Shown: piece after piece, positions 9,231 through 16,627 of the stretch | Layout of the letters: every line of letters starts with the position of its first letter | How positions within the stretch are numbered: the first letter of the stretch is position 1 | Assembly (NCBI GenBank): GCA_937898685.1 | Contig: CALEJT010000003.1 | Span: 1 to 64,000, forward strand | Source: an uncultured Gammaproteobacteria bacterium | Lineage (GTDB): Bacteria > Pseudomonadota > Gammaproteobacteria > Pseudomonadales > Pseudohongiellaceae | Direction of reading: 5' to 3' | Length of the DNA stretch: 64,000 nt | Notes under the pieces: generated by a model | The model's database searches: none | Told to the model about the DNA's origin: nothing | What the model saw: only the letters and a program-made list of their open reading frames with translations | Made by a program: the position numbers and the translations under genes

Positions 9231-10169
9231 ATGCTCACCGCTACACAGAAGAAAACCGCAGAAGCCATCGTCAACATCTTCGAAACCGGGTCGGTACGCG
9301 GTAACTATGGTGAGGTCACCTTGATCGAAGGCGATACCGGTCATCTCACCTTTGGTCGCTCGCAAACCACCTTGGGCTCCGGCAATCTGCACAAACTTCT
9401 CGACGATTACTGCAGCAATCCCGGTGCGCGCTTCGGCAAGCTGCTCTCTCCCTTCGTGCCACGCTGTGCTGCCCCCAAGCCCGACTTCAGCCTCGATCAC
9501 GACAAATACCTACACAACATTCTGCGCGCCTCCGCCGACGATCCCGTGATGCGTGAGACGCAGGATGTGTTCTTCGACAAAACCTATTGGCAACCGGCGC
9601 AGCGTACGGCGGAACAGTTGGGCATTCTTTCCCCGCTCGGCATTGCGGTGGTGTACGACAGTCGTGTGCATGGTTCCTGGAAGTTGATGTTCGATCGCAC
9701 CAACCAACAGGTCGGCACCTTGGCCAAGCTCGGCGAGCGCGCCTGGATCGAAGCCTATGTGGACACGCGTCGTCATTGGTTGGCCACGCATTCTCGCCGC
9801 GATCTGCGCGCCACGGCTTATCGCATGGATGCCTTCAAACGGTTGATCGAGTTGGATCTGTGGGGCTTGGAACTGCCGCTCGTCGTCCGTGGTCTGGAAA
9901 TTTCCGAAGCCACGCTCAACGCCACACCTCCCGGTTGCTATGACGGTCCGCAGCCCGGCAGCCGCGCACTGACTGTACAAAGTCCACTGTTGCGCGGACT
10001 CGACGTACGGCTGCTGCAACTGGGACTCTCACGTGAAGGCATCGACGTACGAGCAGATGGGGTTTTCGGTCGCGGCACTGCCGAGGCCTTGAAGCTCTAT
10101 CAGCGTCAGTGTGGCCTGCCTCTCTCCGGTGTCGCCGACACTGAACTCATCGCGCGTTTGCTCGCGTAG
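9231..10169 (+). CDS. GH46 chitosanase-like hydrolase with C-terminal peptidoglycan-binding domain
   Basis: The 312-residue protein resembles family 46 glycoside hydrolases over about residues 1-225. Glu18 (IFETGS) and Asp35 (EGDTGHLTFGR), 17 residues apart, match the spacing of the catalytic acid and base in chitosanases. A PG_binding_1 domain occupies about 245-312 (DVRLLQLGL...DGVFGRGTAEALKLYQ). The ATG at 9231, preceded by AAAGGGAA, is preferred to a TTG at 9213. No signal peptide is visible, which is unusual for an enzyme acting on chitosan or cell wall. Alternatives are peptidoglycan hydrolysis, export by a non-Sec route, or release on lysis. It stands alone, divergent from the PQQ dehydrogenase. 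Confidence 0.72.
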   Translation: MLTATQKKTAEAIVNIFETGSVRGNYGEVTLIEGDTGHLTFGRSQTTLGSGNLHKLLDDYCSNPGARFGKLLSPFVPRCAAPKPDFSLDHDKYLHNILRASADDPVMRETQDVFFDKTYWQPAQRTAEQLGILSPLGIAVVYDSRVHGSWKLMFDRTNQQVGTLAKLGERAWIEAYVDTRRHWLATHSRRDLRATAYRMDAFKRLIELDLWGLELPLVVRGLEISEATLNATPPGCYDGPQPGSRALTVQSPLLRGLDVRLLQLGLSREGIDVRADGVFGRGTAEALKLYQRQCGLPLSGVADTELIARLLA

Positions 10170-10206
10170 GCACCCATCGGACCAACTCCCTTCTCAAAGA
10201 CTCACA

Positions 10207-10227
10207 CACGACGGCTCATGCGTCGTG
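10207..10227 (+). terminator. Possible terminator hairpin after the GH46-like gene
   Basis: A perfect 7-bp stem, CACGACG (10207-10213) and CGTCGTG (10221-10227), encloses a GCTCATG loop 38 nt after the stop codon. No T tract follows. The next gene starts at 10434, so it may separate two transcripts. Confidence 0.35.
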
Positions 10228-10433
10228 GGCATTGCCATGCCTGCACTCACGCTGAAACAGCTGTAAACAAAGGGCTTATGGAACGGAAGGAGCTGAAGAA
10301 ACTTGGGGAAGGAGACATGGGAGTGTGCTGCTCTTTCCTCCCACTCTTACGTTATACCAGCGCTGGGGGATTGCGGGAAGCACCGCGGCGTGAATTAAAA
10401 AGAGCGGCCCACACCAGTCCGTAGGAGGACGAC

Positions 10434-11978
10434 ATGCAAGAGCCGACTCGACAACACGCCATCTCGAACACGCAAAACAAGGATGTGGACCATTCCGTGA
10501 TCATCGTCGGAGGGGGACCCACCGGTTTGATGCTCGCAGCCGAACTCAAGCTTGCAGGAGTTGCAGCCACGGTCATCGAGCGTCGCCACACACAAGAACT
10601 CATCGGCGCGCGTGCTGGCGGTTTGCAGGCACGCACGCTGGAAATTCTCGATCAACGCGGCATCGTCGAACGCTTTCTGAAAGAAGGACAAGCCGCGCAG
10701 GTCGGCGGCTTCGCCATGATTCCACTCAGCATTGCCGACTTCCCCACTCCGCATCCCTATGGACTCGGGCTCTGGCAAAACCACATCGAGCGTTTGCTGG
10801 CTGATTGGGTCATGGAGCTCGGCGTCGACATCCAACGTGGTGTAGCGGTTACCGAGCTTTCGCAAGACGACGACGCAGTAAGCCTGCAACTCAGTGATGG
10901 ACGCTCACTGCGTGCCAGCTACGTCGTCGGTTGCGACGGAGGACGCAGCGTCGTACGCAAGGCCGCTGGCATCGCCTTCGTGGGCTGGGATGCTTCCACC
11001 AGCAACCTCATCGCCGAGGTGGAGATGGAAAAGATGCCACCGCTTGGCATCCATCGCACTCGGCACGGCATCCATTCCTTCGGCCGCCTCCACTACGAAA
11101 TCGTCGATGGCAAGGTGGTGTTCAAGGACGAGGGACCGATTCGCGTGATGGTCCCGGAACCTTTGTCCAACCTTCACACACCACCGACCCTCGAGATGCT
11201 GCGCACCGCCTTGATCGAAGTGTGTGGTGATGACTTCGGTGTCCATAGTCCCACCGTGCTATCACGGTTCACCGATGCCGCACGACAGGCCGAGCACTAT
11301 CGCAAGGGTCGTGTATTGCTGGCCGGTGATGCCGCACACGTGCATTCACCGGTCGGAGGTCAGGGCCTCAATCTGGGGATACAGGATGCGGTGAACCTGG
11401 GCTGGAAGCTGGCGCAGGTAGTGAAAGGGATCTCCACACCAGACCTACTCGACACCTATCACACCGAACGTCATCCGATCGCCGCACGCGTATTGCGCAA
11501 CAGTCTGGCGCAGGTGGCCTTGCTGCGAACCGACGATCGCACCGACGCGCTGCGCGAGATCCTTGCTCATCTGCTCGCACGCGATGAAATCCGCAAAGAG
11601 TTTGCCGGCATGATGTCCGGGCTCGACTTACGCTATGACCTTGGTGAAGGTCATCCCTTGCTGGGGCGACGACTGCCGGATGTATCGCTTGAAACGAGTG
11701 CCGGCACCAAGCGCTGCTTCGAACTCTTGCGCAGCGCCAAACCACTGTTGCTGAACTTGAGAGGAACCAACATTCCCGGCATCGCGCCCTGGCACGAGCG
11801 TGTGAATCTCGTCGATGCCCGCTACGAAGGCAAATGGGAATTGCCGGTAGTGGGCGAAGTCGCAGCGCCCGACACCCTGCTGGTGCGACCGGATGGCCAT
11901 GTCGCATGGGTGGGATTTGGCGATTTCACAGGCCTCGAAGCGGCACTTACCAGGTGGGTTGGACCGGCGCGAATCTGA
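10434..11978 (+). CDS. FAD-dependent aromatic-type monooxygenase (PheA/TfdB family)
   Basis: The 514-residue flavoprotein has the dinucleotide motif VIIVGGGPTGLMLA (about 22-35), the DG motif VVGCDGGRSVVRKA, and the FAD ribityl motif GRVLLAGDAAHVHSP followed by GGQGLNLGIQDAVNLGWKLA. This set defines group A flavin hydroxylases using NAD(P)H and O2. The C-terminal thioredoxin-like extension (about 400-514) places it with the phenol-hydroxylase/polyketide-hydroxylase/rifampicin-monooxygenase branch. The start is supported by AGGAGG six bases upstream. No pathway genes flank it, so the substrate is unknown; detoxification of an aromatic compound is as likely as catabolism. Confidence 0.87.
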   Translation: MQEPTRQHAISNTQNKDVDHSVIIVGGGPTGLMLAAELKLAGVAATVIERRHTQELIGARAGGLQARTLEILDQRGIVERFLKEGQAAQVGGFAMIPLSIADFPTPHPYGLGLWQNHIERLLADWVMELGVDIQRGVAVTELSQDDDAVSLQLSDGRSLRASYVVGCDGGRSVVRKAAGIAFVGWDASTSNLIAEVEMEKMPPLGIHRTRHGIHSFGRLHYEIVDGKVVFKDEGPIRVMVPEPLSNLHTPPTLEMLRTALIEVCGDDFGVHSPTVLSRFTDAARQAEHYRKGRVLLAGDAAHVHSPVGGQGLNLGIQDAVNLGWKLAQVVKGISTPDLLDTYHTERHPIAARVLRNSLAQVALLRTDDRTDALREILAHLLARDEIRKEFAGMMSGLDLRYDLGEGHPLLGRRLPDVSLETSAGTKRCFELLRSAKPLLLNLRGTNIPGIAPWHERVNLVDARYEGKWELPVVGEVAAPDTLLVRPDGHVAWVGFGDFTGLEAALTRWVGPARI

Positions 11979-12091
11979 GGCACGAGGACGGAATGTAGCG
12001 ATGAGCAAAGGATCGCTGCCTGTCGCGCACGAAAATATTGATCCACCGCACGGTCTTAACACTAAGGTGAGGCTGGCAGCTCGGAACTCAT

Positions 12092-12100
12092 TGCTACAAT
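12092..12100 (+). promoter_or_regulatory. Extended -10 promoter candidate for the AsmA gene
   Basis: TGC precedes TACAAT (12095-12100), which matches the sigma-70 -10 element at five of six positions with an extended -10 TGn. No good -35 box is found 16-18 bp upstream. It lies 71 nt before the ATG at 12172. Confidence 0.42.
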
Positions 12101-12171
12101 CCCCGTCCAAAAGCGAACAGCACTGACGCCTGGAACCACAGTGCACGAGACAAGTACAAGAGGGATCGGAC

Positions 12172-15100
12172 ATGAAAAAACTCGTGATCATACTCAGCAG
12201 CCTGCTTGGGCTTGCGGTGCTGGTGGTGATAGGCGTCATCGCCTATGTGCTGACCTTCGATCCGAATGAAAACAAGGAACTCATCGCCACCAAGTTCCAG
12301 GAAGCGACCGGTCGCACGCTCGCGCTGAACGGTCCGATCTCGCTTTCAATCTATCCCTGGCTCGGCGTCGAGATGGAAGACGTCAGCATCAGCAACGCTG
12401 AAGGTTTCAGCACCACTCCCTTTCTCACCGCCAACCACATCGCAGCCCGCATCAAACTGCTGCCGCTGCTCAGCAACTCCTACGAGATCGATACCGTCCA
12501 TCTCGATGGCGTGGCACTGAATCTCGAAGTGCGTGGCGATGGCCGCAACAACTGGACCTTCGGTGAAGCGGGCGACGCAGAATCGGACGCCGGCGATGAT
12601 GCGAGCAGTGGCGGCGGCATCAACGATCTGATCCTCGGCGGTGTCGACATTCGCAACACCTCGCTCGTATACGACGATCAATTCAACAACACCCATTACG
12701 AGATCAACGATCTCAACGTCCAGATCGCCGAACTGGTGTATGGTGAGCCGCTCGACATCACCATGAGCCTCGATGCTCTCTCGCGCAACCCGCAACTGAA
12801 CGCTGCGGTAGAGATGAATGGCATCGTGCTCTACGACCTTGCCAACGAGCGCTACGACCTCAATCCTCTGCAGCTCACCGCCACCTTGCGTGGTCCCTCG
12901 GTTCCACAGGGCTCGGCGCAACTCACGCTCAATACCGCGCTCACTGCCGACCTCGATGCCGATACCTTGAGTCTGACTCAGCTCAACCTGCAGGCGCTCG
13001 GCAGCCAATTGAACGCCACCGCCGAAGTAAGCAGATTGACCTCCGATGCACCTGCGGTCACCGCGAATCTCGACGTGCGCGGCGATGACCTCGCCGTGAT
13101 TCTGCGTGTGCTGGGGCAGAACGATCTGGCACAACGTGTCGCCAGCCTCGGCAGCCGCTTCGACATACGAAGCGCACTCACGGCAGATCTCGATGCCGGC
13201 ACTCTCGAGGCTCCTGCACTCACCGCCAACCTGCTCGGCTCCACCATCGACGGCAAGCTCTCCGCCCAGCGCATCAACACCGAAACGCCGGCCTTCAATG
13301 GTGAGCTCACCGCCAACGGTCCCGACCTGCCACTCTTGCTGCAGGTGGCGGGCCAATTGCAGGGTGGACAGAGCGCTTTGAGCGAATACGGTCAGCAACT
13401 GCGTAGCGTGCGCGATCGTTCCTTCAACGTGAACGCCAACTTCAGCGGCGACCTGCGTCGTGGCGACATCAATGTGCCGACACTCGATGCGCGCCTGCTC
13501 GGCTTTACACTGCAAGGGCAACTCGACGCCAAGGACATGAATGGCGGCGGCGAGGTCAGCGGCAGCCTCGATCTGCGCGGAGAAAATCTGCGCGAAGTGC
13601 TCAATGCCATTGGACAAACCGATCTGGCGCAGTCGGTCCAGTCGCTGTCGCTGCAGGCAGTGATCGATGGCCGTGGTGGTCGCTTCGACGTGGAGCCCTT
13701 CGATCTCAACCTGATGGTCTCTGGTCCGCAGGTGGGCAACCAACCGCAGAACCTCACCTTGAAGGCCGCCACCGAGGTGAATCTCGATGCCGATCGTTTG
13801 AATATCGAAAGCTTCACCTTGAGCGGCCTCGGTCTCGATCTACGTGGCGAAGTGGAAGTGCGGGATTTCTCGAGCGACGGCCTCTCCTTCCGAGGCGAGA
13901 TCGAACTGCCGGAGTTCGACGCACGACGTCTCTTGACCCAACTCAACATTCCACCGGAAACCGCCGATGACGCCGTGCTGCGCCGTGTGGGCTTCACCAG
14001 CGACTTCAATGGCACGGTGAATCGCTTCGTGCTGGATGATTTCGATCTGCGGCTGGATGACAGCCGTATCAACGGCACCATCGACCTCACCGACATCAAC
14101 ACCATGGCCGGTAATTTCCGCGTCGAAGTCGACAGCATCGATCTCGATCGCTACATGGCGCCGACTTCGGAAAGTACTGGTGCCAGCTCCAGCAGTTCGG
14201 GTGATGAGCCCCTGCCCGTCGATTCCCTGAAATCGCTCAACGTGCAGGGCGAAGTGCAGGTGGGACAACTGACCGTGAGTGGTCTGCGCCTAGAGGACAT
14301 CCTGCTGAAACTCTCGGCGCAGAATGGCGCCATCGCGCTCAATCCCATCGGCGCCACCTTGTATGAAGGCCGTTTCGCAGGCGACATCCGTCTCGACGTG
14401 GCTGGCACCGAACCGACGGTGAGCGTCGATACCAATCTCACCGGCATCGCGCTGTCGCCGCTCTTGCAGGATTTCCTCGACGCCACCTATCTCAGCGGCA
14501 AGGGCAACGTCCAGCTCGCTCTCAACGGTCGCGGCGCCACCACCAATGCGCTCAAACGCAGCCTCAACGGTTCGGGCGCCATCAATCTCGAAGACGGCGT
14601 ACTCAGCGGCATCGACGTGGGCGATACGCTGGCACGCGTGGAAACCATGATCCGCAACCGGCAGTTGCTGGCACTGAATCAGAGCGGTGGGCAAACGCCG
14701 TTCGAAACCTTCGCCGCCACCATCGATATCCGTGACGGCGTGGTGAGCACCAACGATCTGGCGATTGCCGCGAAGGACTGGGGCATCACGGGCAACGGCA
14801 CCTTGGTGAACCTCAACGACGACACGCTCAACTTCAACCTCGTCACCCTGATGCAGGAAGGCACACTCATGGCCGACGGCACGGAATACGAAGTGGGTGG
14901 TCACGCGTTGCCCATCGCCTGCACCGGCAATATTTCTTCGCCTCGCTGTCTGCCCGACGTGCAGGCCATCTTCGCCGCAGCGGTGGGCAATGCAGTGCAG
15001 GATCGCATCGGCAATTTCCTGCGCGATCGTCTGGGTGGCGGCTCGCAGCAACAGCAGAACGCTCCCACGCAGAATGACGCGGCGCCCGCCGAAAACCTGA

Positions 15101-15189
15101 ACGAGGCGCAACCGGAACCGCAACAGGAAGAGGAACCGCAGTCACTGGAAGACCAACTGAAGTCACGGCTGCGCGGACTGCTCCGCTAG
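12172..15189 (+). CDS. asmA: AsmA family protein
   Basis: The 1005-residue protein has an N-terminal transmembrane helix (about 5-28) directly followed by the AsmA N-domain (ATKFQEATGRTLALNGPISLSIYP broken across strands, about 42-70). A long repetitive beta-rich periplasmic region comes next and the AsmA C-terminal domain lies at about 780-930. The tail (about 950-1005) is Gln/Glu-rich and low complexity. AsmA-like proteins (AsmA, TamB, YhdP) have bridge-like grooves and are implicated in moving phospholipid to the outer membrane. At about 1000 residues it is longer than E. coli AsmA (617). It is monocistronic. Together with the Mla genes at 39954-43611 it suggests substantial envelope-lipid traffic genes in this region. 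Confidence 0.88.
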   Translation: MKKLVIILSSLLGLAVLVVIGVIAYVLTFDPNENKELIATKFQEATGRTLALNGPISLSIYPWLGVEMEDVSISNAEGFSTTPFLTANHIAARIKLLPLLSNSYEIDTVHLDGVALNLEVRGDGRNNWTFGEAGDAESDAGDDASSGGGINDLILGGVDIRNTSLVYDDQFNNTHYEINDLNVQIAELVYGEPLDITMSLDALSRNPQLNAAVEMNGIVLYDLANERYDLNPLQLTATLRGPSVPQGSAQLTLNTALTADLDADTLSLTQLNLQALGSQLNATAEVSRLTSDAPAVTANLDVRGDDLAVILRVLGQNDLAQRVASLGSRFDIRSALTADLDAGTLEAPALTANLLGSTIDGKLSAQRINTETPAFNGELTANGPDLPLLLQVAGQLQGGQSALSEYGQQLRSVRDRSFNVNANFSGDLRRGDINVPTLDARLLGFTLQGQLDAKDMNGGGEVSGSLDLRGENLREVLNAIGQTDLAQSVQSLSLQAVIDGRGGRFDVEPFDLNLMVSGPQVGNQPQNLTLKAATEVNLDADRLNIESFTLSGLGLDLRGEVEVRDFSSDGLSFRGEIELPEFDARRLLTQLNIPPETADDAVLRRVGFTSDFNGTVNRFVLDDFDLRLDDSRINGTIDLTDINTMAGNFRVEVDSIDLDRYMAPTSESTGASSSSSGDEPLPVDSLKSLNVQGEVQVGQLTVSGLRLEDILLKLSAQNGAIALNPIGATLYEGRFAGDIRLDVAGTEPTVSVDTNLTGIALSPLLQDFLDATYLSGKGNVQLALNGRGATTNALKRSLNGSGAINLEDGVLSGIDVGDTLARVETMIRNRQLLALNQSGGQTPFETFAATIDIRDGVVSTNDLAIAAKDWGITGNGTLVNLNDDTLNFNLVTLMQEGTLMADGTEYEVGGHALPIACTGNISSPRCLPDVQAIFAAAVGNAVQDRIGNFLRDRLGGGSQQQQNAPTQNDAAPAENLNEAQPEPQQEEEPQSLEDQLKSRLRGLLR

Positions 15190-15197
15190 AGTCCTCG

Positions 15198-15226
15198 TTG
15201 TGCCACCCTCTGAGGGGTCCTATACT
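15198..15226 (+). promoter_or_regulatory. Sigma-70 promoter candidate for the PQQ sugar dehydrogenase gene
   Basis: TTGTGC (15198-15203) and TATACT (15221-15226) are separated by exactly 17 bp, and the -10 matches at five of six positions. The gene starts 89 nt downstream. Confidence 0.5.
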
Positions 15227-15315
15227 CCGGGCCTCTTCAGAGGTTAGTCGTGTGCTCACGCATCACACGCGAACGAATCACCACCCGCACAATAACAAGC
15301 ACGAGGATCATTCCC

Positions 15316-16428
15316 ATGAAGCGCCTGTTCGCCGTAGCACTGGGGTTGGCTCTGGGCACCACTGCCCTGGCTCAGGAGCCCTATCCCTTCGTTTCGACGG
15401 TCATCACCGAGCTCAACGAGCCCTGGGCCCTTGAATTTCTGCCGGACGGACGTCTGCTGATCACCGAGAAGGGTGGCACGATCCAGCTGGTGACCCAGGA
15501 TGGACAGAAAACCCAAGTCGCCGGTGCACCGACCGTGGACTACTACTTCCAGGGCGGCCTCGGCGACATCAAGCTGCATCCCGACTTCGCCAACAACAAC
15601 ACCGTCTACATCAGCTACGTCGAGCCGGGCCCGAACGACACCCGTGGCGCCGTGGTTGCCCGCGGCAAGCTCAACCTGGACGCTCCCGCAGTTGAAGGCC
15701 TGGAAGTGATCTGGCGCGCCGAGCCGAAAGTGGAAGGCGGCCTGCACTTCAGCCATCGCATCCTGTTCGACAACGAAGGCCACATGTTCGTCTCGGCCGG
15801 TGAGCGCAACCACAATGCCGAAGATCCGGACAACGCCCCGGGCCAGAAACTCGACAACAACCTCGGCAAGATCGTGCGTTTGAACGACGACGGCACACCC
15901 GCCGCCGGCAACCCCTTCGCCAGCCAGGGTGGCATCGCCGCGCAGATCTGGTCGATGGGTCACCGCAACCCGCTCGGCATCGCCTTCGACCCGGAAGGTC
16001 GTCTGTGGAACATCGAGATGGCACCGCGCGGTGGTGACGAGCTGAACTTGGTGGAACCGGGCGCCAACTACGGCTATCCCTACGTGTCCAACGGCAACCA
16101 CTACAACGGCAAGATCATTCCGGACCACGACACCGATACCGCCGGCAAGTTCACCAAACCGAAAGTGTGGTGGAACCCCGTGATCTCGCCCTCCAGCCTG
16201 ATCTTCTACACCGGCGACCAGTTCCCGGATTGGAAAGGCAGTGCCTTCATCACCGGCCTATCCTCGATGTCGATCGTGCGTGTGGCCGTCAACGGCGACA
16301 ACGCCACCGAAGCGCAACGCTTCGTGATGGGCAAGCGCATGCGCGGCATCAAGCAGGGCCCAGACGGCAACCTGTGGGTGATCGAAGATGGTGCAGGCGG
16401 ACGCCTTCTCAAACTGTCTCCGCGCTGA
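15316..16428 (+). CDS. PQQ-dependent sugar dehydrogenase (YliI/Asd family), periplasmic
   Basis: The 370-residue protein has a Sec signal peptide (cleavage at ALAQE, about residue 21) and a six-bladed propeller of the glucose/sorbosone dehydrogenase family. Family hallmarks are LNEPWALEFLPDGRLLITEKGG near the N-terminus (split by strands), the GGLGDIKLHPDF motif, the catalytic-His segment GGLHFSHRILFD, GHRNPLGIAFDPEGRLW, and the PGANYGYPYVSNG loop. The start at 15316 has GAGG upstream and begins the signal peptide; an in-frame ATG 66 nt earlier would spoil it. The enzyme is soluble in the periplasm and oxidises aldose sugars using PQQ. A strong terminator follows. No PQQ synthesis genes are in the window. 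Confidence 0.9.
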   Translation: MKRLFAVALGLALGTTALAQEPYPFVSTVITELNEPWALEFLPDGRLLITEKGGTIQLVTQDGQKTQVAGAPTVDYYFQGGLGDIKLHPDFANNNTVYISYVEPGPNDTRGAVVARGKLNLDAPAVEGLEVIWRAEPKVEGGLHFSHRILFDNEGHMFVSAGERNHNAEDPDNAPGQKLDNNLGKIVRLNDDGTPAAGNPFASQGGIAAQIWSMGHRNPLGIAFDPEGRLWNIEMAPRGGDELNLVEPGANYGYPYVSNGNHYNGKIIPDHDTDTAGKFTKPKVWWNPVISPSSLIFYTGDQFPDWKGSAFITGLSSMSIVRVAVNGDNATEAQRFVMGKRMRGIKQGPDGNLWVIEDGAGGRLLKLSPR

Positions 16429-16446
16429 CACGCAACCTTGAGCGGA

Positions 16447-16474
16447 AAAAGGGAGCTTCGGCTCCCTTTTCTTT
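16447..16474 (+). terminator. Rho-independent terminator
   Basis: A perfect 10-bp stem, AAAAGGGAGC (16447-16456) and GCTCCCTTTT (16461-16470), has a stable TTCG tetraloop and ends in a T-rich run (to CTTTT). It lies 19 nt after the stop of the PQQ sugar dehydrogenase. Confidence 0.93.
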
Positions 16475-16571
16475 TGCCCGCCCTTTACGCCGACCTCATC
16501 CGATCCAGGCCGCTTTTTGAGGCCCCTTACTTCCCTCGAACGGCCGGCTTCGGTACAGTGCCACGCACTCT

Positions 16572-16602
16572 GTGTCCGGAGATCGCAGACAGTACCGGAC
16601 AC
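16572..16602 (+). promoter_or_regulatory. Inverted repeat upstream of the ATP-grasp gene
   Basis: A perfect 8-bp inverted repeat, GTGTCCGG (16572-16579) and CCGGACAC (16595-16602), has a 15-nt centre and ends 25 nt before the ATG at 16628. A possible -10 TACAGT (16554-16559) with TTCCCT 17 bp upstream lies just before it. The repeat would then fall at the start of the transcript, as an operator or a leader hairpin. Confidence 0.4.
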
Positions 16603-16627
16603 GTCCTCGCAGTAGCCGGCCCCATAC

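Noticed and set aside
8980..9324. 114-residue frame in the divergent gap before the GH46-like gene
   Set aside because: Overlaps the start of a better-supported gene in another frame and lacks a ribosome site.
10218..10424. 68-residue frame between the GH46-like and monooxygenase genes
   Set aside because: No ribosome site, no hydrophobic or domain pattern, overlaps a stem-loop and the leader of the next gene.
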